This document shows, piece after piece, positions 25,030 to 36,973 of a DNA stretch of 64,000 nucleotides. The stretch's first letter is position 1. The number at the start of each line of letters is the position of its first letter. The translations under genes and the position numbers were made by a program. The stretch is from Rotaria sordida (lineage: Eukaryota > Rotifera > Eurotatoria > Philodinida > Philodinidae). Below the pieces are notes generated by a model. It was given only the letters and a program-made list of their open reading frames with translations, was not told where the DNA came from and made no database searches. The stretch lies in NCBI GenBank assembly GCA_905250125.1, contig CAJNOL010000467.1, forward strand, positions 62,001 through 126,000, in the 5' to 3' direction.

Positions 25030-25740
25030 ATCGATGATGAATGATCGATTTGTTTAAGTATGAAACAGTTCAAAGTGATTATCTACATCAAAAACTTGAC
25101 CACAATTTTTTTCTTTCCATATGTTATATTTTTTACACTACAAGGCTTCTCCAATAAAAAAAAAGGTCGAGAATACTTTTTATTCCTTTTTTTTTCTTCG
25201 TACGGCTATTTACACGTGATGCAATAAGCGCACATGATGAAGGAAGAAAAAAAAACAAAAAGAATGTAAGACGTGAAGTAGTAATTCTTTTTCTCTTGTA
25301 TTCTGTGGCGCTTAAACATGAATGAGCATTCTGACGGCAACTTTCAATTAGATGTGATTTTACATACTTTACATCACCATGAATGAAGTTTGCATTAAGG
25401 GAATCTTCCCTTAAAAAATCGAATTTTTCAAAGAAATATCGAAGTTGAGTTTTTATCACAGGAACATACAGCGAAGCTTTCTCCTTCAGAATATATATGG
25501 CTTTTGGAAAATGATCAGATTTTCAAAGACTTATCATACAAAACTTTGACTCTACTACTCTATTTTCGGAGAAATTTTCGTGATTCTTAAAATTTTTCAA
25601 TTTTGGAAAAACTGCGTTGCCACTTACATTATCATTGAATAGAACATTTTTATATTAACCAGCATGTCAGATATCGTTAGCTACCTTCATTCATTACGTA
25701 CTTTAATATATAAAAAATATATTATTGTAATATGATTTGT
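25030..25740. other. Intergenic, nothing supported
   Basis: This is the upstream flank of the glycoside-hydrolase-like gene. The minus-strand frame at 25133-25459 has homopolymer-driven composition and no recognised family. No repeat structure is evident before the fold-back that begins near 25740. Confidence 0.4.
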
Positions 25741-25744
25741 TCCT

Positions 25745-26290
25745 AGATTTGAGTGAAAAAGTACATTTCTAAAACTTCTTTAGCGTTTTTCTCAGCACAC
25801 AGTTTCTAGCCAGGAAAATTGAAATAACACCCCTAGACTCGGGGTATAATCGACGTTTTTTTTTGTTTTAAAGGTCTGAATGAGAGCTAACTTTTCATTG
25901 GACGAATTTTTGATATTTAATTCCTGGACCAAGAAAAGTGGAATTTACTGTCGATCTAGTCACCTTTTTTATGCTTATTTTGAACATCATGTCCATTAAA
26001 ATACTCATGAAAAATAAATGGAAGAGAGTTCACAAATTCCGTCCGATGAAAAGTTGTGCATAGAAGCTAGCCTTATTTTGAAATCAGCCCGAGTTTTGTA
26101 CCTCTCATAACGACGGAGTTATTTCGATTCTCCCTCAAAGGTCGAAAAACAAGCCAAAAGTTCGGTCTAGTCTGGTATATCAGGCTGAAATTTTTACCAG
26201 AAGTGTTTCTCATTAGAACCAATTGTTCCTGAGAATTTCATCCTGAACAGTCCGCTCTAAGTGGGAAATCAAGTCTGAGGGGCTCTTTAA
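25745..26290. repeat. Imperfect fold-back element
   Basis: The left arm (about 25765-25960) and right arm (about 25985-26160, weaker to 26290) are inverted copies. Clear blocks are GAGAGCTAACTTTTCATTGG at 25880-25899 against GTCCGATGAAAAGTTGTG near 26041-26058, and AATTGAAATAACACC near 25819-25833 against a complementary GGAGTTATTTCGATT near 26114-26128. The arms are close together with a short centre. Ends and TSD could not be fixed. No coding capacity. Confidence 0.6.
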
Positions 26291-27049
26291 ATCAAAAGAC
26301 TGATTTCCACCAACGTTCATGCATAAAAAACCTTACAATGGCTGGATGAAATAAAAGTAAGATGATAAATTAAGAACTACATAATGTATTATGACATACT
26401 TTCGAAATGAAGACAGCATGAAAAGTATTTCTTACATGTCAAATGATGAGAGGAAACCGCATCTTCATTGTATCAAAGTTACTATACAAACGAAGAGTAT
26501 ATAAACGATACAGTCGGAGAAAACAGTCTAAAAAAGACGTGATACTCTTTTTCTACTACAAAATGAGAAAGCGTCAACCGACCGATGGACTCTCTATTGA
26601 CATAGAGATAGAACTACAGATATCTATTCACACAAGGACATGAGATGAGCAAGGTAGATAAGGCAGAATAGACCAACCAATAGTCAATATGGGGTGTGGA
26701 TGTAGGTATGTGAAGAGACGGCATAGATACCTACACCTACACTCAGACTAATGTTCTACGGAAATGTTTTTTTTTTCGTATTTTCTCGCCTCATTCTGTC
26801 ATGGGAGTCGGGAACCTGGACGACATTAAAAATGGGCGTTTACGAAAATTGTCTTTTTTATGTGAATACTCTCCAAATTTTGCTCTTTCAAACAAAAAAA
26901 TAATATCCAAGTCAATCCAATGTTACATTGTTGACAAATAAATTTCGACATACTTCCAAAGACTTTTACATCCCTTATTAATTAAAAGAAAAATAATACA
27001 AACCTATTAACAAAAATTATTCAGATTATCTCGTAATATGCCACTTAGT

Positions 27050-27261
27050 AGAATCGAAGTTGAATTGAAGTTAAATCGGAGTTGGAGCTACATGTTAATA
27101 AGGTAGAGTTGGAGTTGGAGCGGAATTTTTGAAAATAGGAGTGAAGTTACATGGAGTTGGGGCGGTACATAGATAGAGTTGGAGTTGGAGTGGAATCTTT
27201 CAAAATAGGAGTGGAGTTATCTGGAGTTGGAGCGGTATACACCCAGAGTTGCCCAACACTG
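27050..27261. mobile_element. hAT element tip with GGAGTTGGAG repeats
   Basis: Imperfect direct repeats of about 75 bp are built around GAGTTGGAGTTGGAG and AAAATAGGAGTGGAGTTA. The stretch ends GAGTTGCCCAACACTG at 27261, which reversed is CAGTGTTGGGCAACTC, a terminus typical of hAT elements. The matching left end and an 8-bp duplication were not found, so this looks like a truncated or decayed copy. It directly abuts the 34-bp array that follows. Confidence 0.5.
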
Positions 27262-27264
27262 GAT

Positions 27265-27667
27265 GATACCCATAGATCCTCAAGAGCTATTATATGGTGA
27301 TACCTATAGGTCCTGAAGAGCTATTTTATAGGGATGCCCATAGGTTCTGAAGAGCTATCCTATGAGGGTATCCATAAGTCCCCAAGAGCTATCCTGTGAG
27401 TGTATCCATAGATCCTGAAGAGCTATTATATGGGAATACACATAGGTCCTCAAGAGCGATCCTATGAGTGTACCCATAAGTCCCCAAGAGCTATCCTAAT
27501 GAGAGTACCCGTAGGTCCTGAAGAGTTATTAAATGGGGATACACATAGGTCCTTAACAGCTATTAGAGCGGGGTGCCCATAGGTCCTCAAGGGCTATCCT
27601 ATGAAGATACCAATAGGTGTCCAAGGGCTACTCTGTGGGGTACCCATAGGTCCTCGAGGGCTATTCT
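27265..27667 (+). repeat. Tandem array, about 12 units of about 34 bp
   Basis: Units of the type ATACCCATAGGTCC followed by TCAAGAGCTATCCTATG repeat about twelve times with a period of about 34 bp; each copy has a few substitutions. There is no coding frame. The array is interrupted at 27676 by an hAT MITE and continues on its far side in the opposite orientation. Confidence 0.85.
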
Positions 27668-27675
27668 GTCGGTAC

Positions 27676-28097
27676 TAGACATCGGCGTGACCAAAATGTC
27701 GTGACCAAAGAAAAAAAAAGTTATTCGATTATAATTTCAATAGTAAATGTGAGAACCGAAACCTATTTAACCATTCTTGTTCAGAATTTTCTTCTCTTTA
27801 AAATGATATATAAAAGTCAAAGAATCCAATGATCCATAACAGAGAAACTTGCATCACATTAGTCGTGACCAGTAAACGTCGTGACTGACCGTGACTAGAA
27901 TTGGTCAGAACTAATGTGATGTGATTTTCTCTGTTATGGATCATCAGATTCTTCGACTTTTACATATCATTTTGAAGAGAAGAAAATTCTGAACAAAAAT
28001 AGTTAAATAGGTTTCGGTTCTCACATTTACTATTGAAACTATAATCGAACAACTTTTTGTTTCTTTGGTCACGACATTTTGGTCACACCGATGTCTA
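27676..28097. mobile_element. hAT-type fold-back MITE splitting the array
   Basis: A 422-bp near-perfect palindrome with termini TAGACATCGGCGTGACC and, reversed from the right, TAGACATCGGTGTGACC. Flanking 8-mers are GTCGGTAC (27668-27675) and ATCGGTAC (28098-28105), seven of eight identical. Arms of about 190 bp pair with few mismatches, including AACAGAGAAA and its partner TTTCTCTGTT; the centre near 27880-27900 carries GTCGTGAC-type short repeats. No coding capacity. Termini and an 8-bp duplication fit hAT. Confidence 0.85.
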
Positions 28098-28105
28098 ATC
28101 GGTAC

Positions 28106-28385
28106 CCTTATATAATAGAACTTGAGGACCTATGAGCACCCCCATAGGATAGTCTTTGAGGACCAATAGGTGCTCCTTTATAATAGGACTTGAAAACATA
28201 TGGGAACTCCCATAGAGTAGCCCTTGGCGACCTAAGGGTACCCGATAGGATAGCTTTGAGAACCTATGAGTACCCTATACAATAGGACTTGAGGGCCTAA
28301 GGGTACCTACAAAATATAGGACTTGACGACCTAGGGATATCTCCAAAATACAGGGATTGAGGACCTAGGATACCCTAAGAATTTG
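28106..28385 (-). repeat. Inverted continuation of the 34-bp array, about 8 units
   Basis: Units such as CTTGAGGACCTATGAGCACC are reverse complements of the 27265-27667 unit, about eight copies with more divergence than the left array. With the left array they form an inverted repeat around the MITE, so the whole 27265-28385 block could fold into one long structure. Confidence 0.75.
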
Positions 28386-29908
28386 TTTTGCCCTGAGATA
28401 GGTTCAAAGTAGTACCATGTAGAGAAATATAAGCATACAAAAACATTCAAATTCTGGATTAGGACCCTAACTACAATCAAAGAAATATTCGTATCGGGAA
28501 TCTAGAGGATCCTATGACGATTCGGAGGATCCATAGAATTCCGGGATCCGACAATCTGCTTTTTCCTTCGTGTCAACACTCCTTTTAGATCGTGTTTCAC
28601 AAAAATTTCAAGTCTGTTTTTCAATAATTACTAAGCCCATTTCGTATTACATTCTATGTACTCCTGTTGTACTCCGTGTACTCCCCGTACTCCGGAGTAC
28701 GGGAGTACGCCGTTTCCCCCTTGAGTGAGAGTGAGGCTGAAGGAGATCTCCACGTCCATCTACTTTCATTTTCCATTTTTCTACCTTTTGACATGTCTTA
28801 TTGTTCGAGACATTTTTTTATTTTCGATGCTTTGATTTTCAACGTTATTCAGGTGAATCATTTCATGCAGATTCACAAATCTAATCATGTTTAGACTTCA
28901 AAGTCTCTTATAATCTTGTGAACATTTTTCGTTGATAACTAGATTATAAAAAATATCTACTATTTTCAATGTCTACAATGTTTAGAAATGTCTACCGTTG
29001 ATTTTAGACATCATTATTACAGATTATATATTAGATGAAATACAACAAATATTGAACAAAGTTCAAAAAATAAGCAGAGTCTTTCCGATCATTTCAAGTC
29101 ATTGGCAATATAGAATTCAACATTTAGTAATGGAAAATTCAATGTTTCTTCAAGCACATTTTCTAAATCTGCTTCACTACGAAAATGTTACTATTTTCAG
29201 CTGAAGTTGATGGAAAAGTTTTGACACTTGAATAAGAATTTCGATTCATTGCATAAATCCATCAATCTGATGAAACGAGAAACAAATATTTGAGCCTACT
29301 CAAGCCTTGTGATTCTACTACCTATGTGTGAAGGCTTCACTGAAGTGCAGATGAACCGGTAACGCTTTTCTTTTTTTTTTAGATGCGCGTCACTGAGATG
29401 ATTATTCCCTTAGTTAACAAAGGGACTACAATGCAATAATGAATAATGGCAACTAATTTAAAAAATTCTGTCGTTTAGTTGTCGAACTAATAACACAAAA
29501 AATATAGAGGACAGTACTATCGAAAACTAAATCGTTTTGTATAGATTCCTGGAAAATTCCCTTTGAACTATACATAGTAGATTCGATTCAAAATATCATT
29601 GAAAATCATTTGATATATTATTAGTCACTCTCGAATCTATCATAGAAAATATGAGTCATTAGTTTTTTTTGACATTTTACAAATTACAAATGCGTTATTT
29701 AACTACAAATCTTTAATAACGAAAAGGGCAACATTTTCTTTGTTCTATAGAGGACTTTATATAAAATGTCATTGTACTAAAATGCACCAATGAGAATAAC
29801 GAAACGAATTATTTATCGTCTTCATATATTTGATTTAGATTATAGGTGTGTTTGTTTCTCGTAAAGATATAATTAATCTTATTTAATCAAGAAAATAAAT
29901 CGAATAAA
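28386..29908. other. Intergenic upstream of EXOC4
   Basis: Positions 28657-28710 hold a small GTACTCC direct/inverted repeat cluster centred on CGTACTCCGGAGTACG. No gene is recognised: the frames at 28667-28894 and 28998-29204 lack a recognisable family. No TATA box or other core promoter is convincing in front of EXOC4. Confidence 0.4.
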
Positions 29909-32900
29909 ATGGAGCGTCAATCAACGACGTTCATTTTAATGAAAATAATTCGTGATTTAAATTTAAATACAAATACTGAAGTATTATTTTACTTGTCCTT
30001 TTTTTTGTTATATAATTTGGTTTTTTTTTCCGCTGAAATAGGCTCGTGAACAACAACGTCGTTTTGTAAATGAACGTTTTCAACGTTCAAATACAAATAT
30101 TGATCGTTCTATAAAATCATCTGCAACTGATTTAACAGAATTAATAACAAATTTTTCTGATATATATACATCAATTGAACAATCAAAAAATCGTGTTCAA
30201 AATGTTCGTGAACGTTTACGTGAATGTAAAAATTTATTATTATTAAAACGACAAGATATACGTAAATTATGGTCATTAACATCAGAACAAAATGCTTTAG
30301 TTAAAATTTATCAAAATATTGATGAATTAAAACATGTACCTATACGTTTACAATTTTATTTAAATAAACATTTATATATTCATGCATCATTATTATTATT
30401 AAAAGCAAAAGAACATCAAGAATTACGTTTAATAAATGCATTATCTGATATTGATATACAATTAAAAGATGAACGTGTATCGTTAGAACATCAATTACGT
30501 TTAGAATTAATAAATCAATTATTTGAAAAACCATGTCGTGATATACTTGGAAATAAAAATGTTTCATCATCAACAAATTCAACATTAACAACAAATAAAA
30601 ATGATCATAATTATTTATCACGTATACGTGAAAATCGTCTTTTAAGAAAACAACTTGATCAAGATTTTGAATCAGGAAAATTATTATTTGAATCTCATTC
30701 ATTAGCTATTATACCTGATAAATATATGTTAGTTGATATACGTCAACAAACACCAGATTTATATTTTGATGTTTTATTACAATCATTATCAATATTATCA
30801 CGTTTAAATGAAACACTTGATTATTTACAAAAACAATTACATGAACAATTTCATCGAATTGTTTTACGTACAACACAACATATTGTTGATAATAATTTTG
30901 TTTTACATTCAAGTAATTCTCATCAAAATCTTATGGTAAATAATCCTGATTGTTTAAGAGATTTACTAGAAACATGTTATGAACAATTTAAACTTGTTGT
31001 TAAAAATATTGAATATTTATTAAATGTTTTAAAATTAATACAAGAACATCAAGCACCTATACAAATTCGACAACAAGAATATATTGGAATACAAACAGCA
31101 GAAAATCAACGAAGTAAATCGTTTGTTTTTTGTTTATTGTGCTATATGAAACAAATGGGAATGCATCAATTCCTAGAACATGATGTCAACAATGACATTT
31201 TTTTTCTCTTATTAAGAATATAGTTCTTGTGAATTGTTTATATCAACTATGATCAGTTTTTTTTGCTCTATTCAACATACAAAACGAAGGTTTCGGAATA
31301 AGTCGAGCTTTCGCATTTTTTAAAGTTTTTTTTTCGATTAGTTTCAACTGATTTTGAGGCTTGTGTTTCGCAGAAGACAAACCCGAAGCTATTCTTAGGA
31401 TTTGTCTTCTGCAAAACATAGGTCTCAAAGTTAGTTGGATCGGTCAAATAAAAAAATAACTAAAACATGCGAATTCTGACTACAGCTTCAGTTAGAGCAA
31501 TCATGGTTAATAAAAACTATGCGTAGGAACTACATTCTTCATAAGGGAAAAAAATTTCTATCTTTTTTTTATTTTTATTAAGATGTTAAATCTGAACAAC
31601 GGCCATCAATTCCTATTCCAATACAATTTGAAATTCCATATTTATTTTCTATTGAACTCGTTTGGGAAACTCTTCAACAAGTTCTTAGTGAAGTATTAAA
31701 TGAATATATTGAATATAATAATGCACTTGATACATCATCACCTAATTCTTCTTTAACGTCAAGTTCAACAGATTATTCAAATCGTCATTCTGTTGTTGAT
31801 TTTTCACAATATTTAACAAAAAAAGCTCCTCCACGTTCACAACAAATTTCACGTCTTTTTGAATTTTCTCAATCAGCACAATTTAATTCAATGACATCGT
31901 ATTTACAAGAACAAAATCGATTTGCTATTAAACAAGAAACACCAACAGCAGCCATTGCAACAGCTTATAAGCAATATGTATGCAAACCAAATTATCGAAA
32001 TATAACAGCTGTACATGATATTCTTCAACGAATTATTGAAGATATTGATGCAAGTGTTCAATTACATTCAACTAAGCGTATTCTTGACAGGTTAGATTAA
32101 TAAAATTTTGATGACTAGTATGCGTCTTCAATACAGGAATTTTTCAGTAAACTACACATAAGATATCATTATGATTTAATTTCAAATCATTGTTAAAATT
32201 AAGAAACTGAACCTATTCAACAAAGAAAAATTTATTAATTCAAATCCTCTCGGAACACCATTCAGATCTAGAATGGACTTTACGATCTCTAATAGAGAAT
32301 CAATAAAGTATACGAAACGTAAAAATTAAGTATTCTTACAAAGCTTCCATATTGTTTTGATATATTTGAATACCATTGATCTGTGCATCATTTATTGATG
32401 GAGCAACTTGATCAACTATAGTTTGTATACAACTATCACCTTGCTTAATTTGTCGGTGGCACCTTACAGGAAACCATCGCTCCTATCATAATTCAAAATT
32501 TTCAAATATTATAATCTTGTTTTTTTTTTGCTTCATATTCGGTTCGAACTGTCCTCTATTTACTGGACATATTTCAAGGATTAATCTAAAATTGTAAAGA
32601 TGAAAAGATCTGTGATAGAATAGTTTTGCTGAAAAATGATTTTTCGGCGAAAAAAAAGAAAATGTAGAATCACTCCCACTTCTCAAGCACAGTAAGTCCA
32701 GTTAAGTTGAAATGTCTTTCTACTAATACTAGTAAATATTTAGGGTGTCTAGGCTATCGTTTGTCCTAGAATGTGATGCATCACTTATTTCTATCAACGT
32801 TAAAAAAACACTTTACTCGAAAAATCATGCATTTCTGAGAGTTTTCTCAAGATTTTAATGTTTTTTTTTCGAATAGAATGAGATACAAGGAAACAAAAAA

Positions 32901-35900
32901 TACTAACGAGAGAATACTCTCAAGAGGACTCAGGATAATAATTTATTGCTGCCGAAATATTCTATTTTTATCATATTTGTTTAGAAGAATACCGTACCTT
33001 CCCTCTTTAGGTACATCAGGAAAACTGAGTTTCGAATTTCGATTTGAAACTTTACATAAAGAGAAGTCTTCATGGAAATAGTTTATTGTAAAAGTTTCAG
33101 ATCTTTTGATTGTTTCTAAAATTTTTACAATAAGTTATTCTCATTAAGACCTATCTCTCTGCGAAATTTGAAGTTCAGTTTTCATGGCGTTCTTGAGTGG
33201 GTCATAGCACTCTACTAAAAATATAGTAAAAATACAATATCTTGGCAACAATAAGTTATTAGCTCGAACTCGATTTAGAGTACCCATAGCTTATTAAGAT
33301 CTACATGATGTACGTAGTCCCGACTCAAAAGCGATTTGACACTTACAGATGTTCTTCCATAAGGATTCCAAACAGTGTTTGATATCTGTAAAAATATTTT
33401 TAGCTCTATGAGAAGTATTGCAGCTGAGTAAGGACACCGATAAGAGGGAACATTTTAAACTCTTGTTACCTTGGCTTGTCCTATTATGGATGTATTCGAG
33501 AATTTCGAGTCTATGGTAACTTTACTTCACTCATAGAAATCTATCTATTCTGAAAGCTTCAAATTTATTAGATAAGTTGTTCTCTAGAAAGGAGAAGGCA
33601 TAAGATGTCAACGTTTCTTCTAGATCACCTGTGCACTTGTTTCGAATCAGTTATTTATTTATTCATCTTTTAATCTTGAAGAAAGAGTGAATAGGAATGG
33701 ATCATTTTTCTTTTAGTAAAATTATTGAAAATTTTTTTTCGTCAATAATAAGAGTATTTTGGTATGGCGACATTAAAATTATGCTTAATTTAACTTATTC
33801 TAGGATAAAAATAATAGATTAGGTTTAAAACATTCTTATAGTTTACTTTTTATCTTTTCTGCTTATCATTCCCTAACTTTAGTGCTTTTTTTATATCAAA
33901 ATATTTATTTTTGGGATTAGTCATTTTGTGGAACTTTCCATTATTTTGAAAATTTTTTAAACCTCTTTTTTTCTTCGTTTTATTCAGAAAATTAACTGAA
34001 TTTATTCGTGATCGTTTTATTGGTCGTGTAATAAAAGATATTCGTGAATCAGCTCAATTATCATCATCATCAACAACAGCTGATCAAAATCGTCTTGCTG
34101 AATTAGTACCAGTTGTTTTACAAAAACAACTTCAATTACCAATACCAATTCTTCAATCAACTTATTCAATATTTAAATCATGTGAAGAATTATGTGCATT
34201 AGTTAAATGTCTTCCACCATATGCAGATGATTTTTGTCAAGCTATTATTGATCTTTTATTTAAACATCGTGAATCATCTAATAAATTATTTTTATCAATT
34301 GTTGAACGAAATGATTCACCAGGTACATCAATTTATTCGAATGAATGGGTTAAAGATTTAGATATAAATCGTCATTTACGTACAATGCCAGCATTTGATG
34401 CATTTATACGTATGGCTAAACAACAACATTCAACAAATAATGATAATCAAGATGATAATGCTGATAATATACGTTTTCGTCAAACAAAAGAAACTGAAAC
34501 TTTATTAATTAATTTTAGTCAAAATGAAATGAATTTAGATGATATTTGTACAAATTATAAACATATTAAATTATTAGCTAATATTCATGAAAGTCTTGAT
34601 TGGTTATATTGTAAATTATCATATTATTTTGATATATTAGATAAATGTTTAAATGATACTAAATATCTTGATGCATTAACACAAACAACAGGTAAAATAT
34701 AAAATTTAATTTTACAAACAATATAAATTCTAAAATAAGTTTAAATATTCAATATCGCGAAGTTTTATATTTTAGTATTTTATTTTATTGAGGCTTGAAT
34801 GTCTCATGGCATATTTTGAGGTAACTTTTTATTATTTCTTCTAATGAAAACAGCATGTAGAACAGAAAAACAAAAACAGTTTTAATACTGTCATAATTAA
34901 TATTGAAGAACTTGGTGTATAATTCTGACATTTAACTACATTACAGTTAGTAAACAATTGCTTTAAGTTAATAAGTATTATTACAAATGATGTGAGATGA
35001 AATATTCGTTCGCTTTACGCTTAATTAAAATCTTAGAACACTTAACTAGTACCAAAGTATTCTCAGATTTATCCACCATCCAGAAATTGGAAATTCAAAG
35101 AAATCAAGAGAGAGATTTTATTTTTGAGTATCTACATCGGAATTCTATATGTCTGTCTTTGCAATCCCATTCAGTGAGGTCGTATGTGACAGTGTCCGAT
35201 TTCTAGATGGTGGATACTGCTAGAGAGATGAATTTTTTTTAAACGAAATGTAAGAAAAATGTTAGTCTAAAATAATACTGAGTTAAAACTGTTCTTTATT
35301 ACAAACTAAAGAGTGGTCCAAAAGTTTCGACTTCTGTCTGTAAATTAACGTTATCTAAATGAATACTTGTATTAGTAATTGATTGAAATACATAGTTTTG
35401 TAGAAAAAGACTAAAAGCTATAATCTGAAAAGAAAATAGTTCAAATTGCATCGACATTATGAAAAGTTATGGTTGTTTTATTAATCACGACTAACCATTT
35501 TACATCTTTTATTTTTTGTTTTTGCAAAAATAAAATATGCTTGTAACGTCCGAAACGAAATATTATTTTCTAGATATTTTTATATGGTTCGACAGAGTTT
35601 GACAAACTCTACAAAAATATGAATATTACAAAAATTCAGATCTGGTTTCCAGTACAAAACTTGGAGAAAACCAGAAAGACTAATAAAAATTTCACATATT
35701 CGGCATTAGAGAGAGGGAGTAATCTGAACTTTTAATAATTTTAGTTGAACAATTATCGGTCGATCGACTAATTTTGTCTACTCTCTCTTGTGTAACATAT
35801 GTGAGATTTTTATTAGTCTACCTGGTTTCCTCCATATGTTGTATTGGAAACACGATCCAAAGTTTTTTTTTTGATATTCATATTTTTGTAGAACTTGTCG

Positions 35901-36973
35901 AATCATGTAAAAATATCCAGAAATGAATATTTCACTCAATTTTAATTACTCAGATATTACAAGAATATTTTTCTTTTTTTTTTACAAACATGTATTTTGT
36001 ATCGATAAAGTCAATTTATAGAGAGAAGTCAAAAGTTTTGGATCACTCTTTAGACAATCTATGAATGGCATAAACATCCGCTGAATTATTCTAATAAACA
36101 ATTAACACTTATAAATCAACTATATAATCTCCATCGATAATATAATTTTCCTTGATAGAGAAAAAAAACTTTTCTTAGGATTCTTTAGTTTTTATTTTAA
36201 AAATTTGTTGATAAATATTTGTCATATTTATTTTAGTCACATCTGGTTATACATCACGTTCATTAAAACAAAATCATCATCAATATGATCAATTAAAATT
36301 ATCTCGTGTTAATTTAGAAATATTTTCAAATGCAATGAAAACAACATTAACATTATCATATGATATATTACTTGTTTTATTTCTTGAAATACGTCTTCAT
36401 TGTTTTTATCATTTATCATTATTATTTCGTAATGCATCACATTATTCATCTGTTATTGATACAGATCCTGATGAAAATATAATGACATTAAATCGTGATT
36501 TAACACGTTTACAAGAAACATTACATTCATCATTAAATGAAAAAAAATTTTCATTTTTATTTCAAGGTCTTGGATTTGTTTTAGCAACAATATTAATTCG
36601 TTCAGCACCACGTTTTGTACGTATAAGTGAATCAGGTGTAACTAAAATGTGTCGAAATATATTTGCTATTGAACAAACATTAACACAAATTCGAACAGTT
36701 GGTGATGCTGAATTAATGCGTGCACATCGTTTTTATGAATTATTATATGCAACAAAACCAGATGAAATTATTGCTGTTATTGAAGAACATGGACCTGAAT
36801 ATACTGAACAAGATTATATACATTTATTACAATTAAAACATCGAAGTTTTCCAGCAAGTGAAAGTGGAAATTTTGATTTAAGTAAATATGAACAAATAAT
36901 TAAAAAAGCTTTACATCCAAATGCAACAATACAAAATAAAATTGTTAATGGACAAACGAATGCAAAACATTAA
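29909..36973 (+). CDS. EXOC4: Exocyst complex component 4 (Sec8)
   Basis: Five exons: 29909..29980, 30042..31113, 31583..32090, 33988..34691, 36237..36973; 1030 aa against 974 in human, all phases consistent. The N-terminal Sec8 region contains ELITNFSDIYTSIEQSKNRV, then VRERLRECKNLLLLKRQDIRKLW, LKHVPIRLQFYLNKHLYIHA and long helical bundles. The C-terminal exon (SLNEKKFSFLFQGLGFVLAT) fits the Sec8 C-terminal helical region. Sec8 is a core subunit of the eight-protein exocyst that tethers secretory vesicles to the plasma membrane. Intron 1 is 61 bp, but introns 2, 3 and 4 are 469, 1897 and 1545 bp; introns 2 and 4 contain palindromic elements. The coding sequence strongly favours A/T-ending codons. 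EXOC4 is followed after 244 bp by IER3IP1 on the same strand. Confidence 0.93.
31350..31430. repeat. Hairpin-forming inverted repeat in EXOC4 intron 2
   Basis: Arms of about 40 bp (around 31344-31383 and 31398-31437) are near complements, anchored by GCAGAAGACAAA and TTTGTCTTCTGC, with a loop of about 15 bp. This explains part of the unusual 469-bp length of the intron. The frame at 31243-31428 (minus) lies in it and is not a gene. Confidence 0.7.
32336..32482 (-). pseudogene. Possible antisense coding fragment in EXOC4 intron 3
   Basis: On the minus strand, after an acceptor-like TATGATAG, a 48-codon open stretch starts ERWFPVRCHRQIKQGDSCIQ and ends QIYQNNMEAL before TAA. Its composition is far less biased than chance frames here and reads like a terminal exon. 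An upstream candidate exon near 32590-32530 (EICPVNRGQFEPNMK) is weak. I do not recognise the protein. It may be a decayed duplicate, a nested gene, or chance. Confidence 0.25.
35067..35220. repeat. Short MITE-like inverted repeat in EXOC4 intron 4
   Basis: About 150 bp with terminal inverted repeats: TATCCACCATCCAGAAATTGG at the left (about 35070) and its near complement CCGATTTCTAGATGGTGGATA at the right (about 35214). No duplication is clear at the borders. The frame 34997-35206 overlaps it and is not coding. Confidence 0.6.
35309..36050. mobile_element. Tc1/mariner-like fold-back element in EXOC4 intron 4
   Basis: The left end reads AAGAGTGGTCCAAAAGTTTCG and the right end, reversed, AAGAGTGATCCAAAACTTTTG; both are flanked by TA (35307-35308 and 36051-36052), the usual Tc1/mariner target duplication. 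Inner blocks also pair, for example CTACAAAAATATGAAT at about 35618-35633 and its complement at about 35877-35892. The left arm is longer, so an insertion or deletion separates the arms. No transposase frame remains. Confidence 0.65.

Noticed and set aside
26680..26730. GGGGTGTGGATG stretch considered as telomere-like repeat
   Set aside because: No tandem TGTGGG-type array, only isolated similarity.
27265..28385. Regular 34-bp repeats considered as a CRISPR array
   Set aside because: Units are contiguous, without unique spacers, in eukaryotic DNA with introns, and explained as a tandem array plus MITE.
30340..30912. Minus-strand open frames of 120 and 67 codons
   Set aside because: They lie exactly opposite the well-supported EXOC4 exon 2; their repeated Ile/Val/Tyr/His content is the mirror of A/T-ending codons in the real gene.
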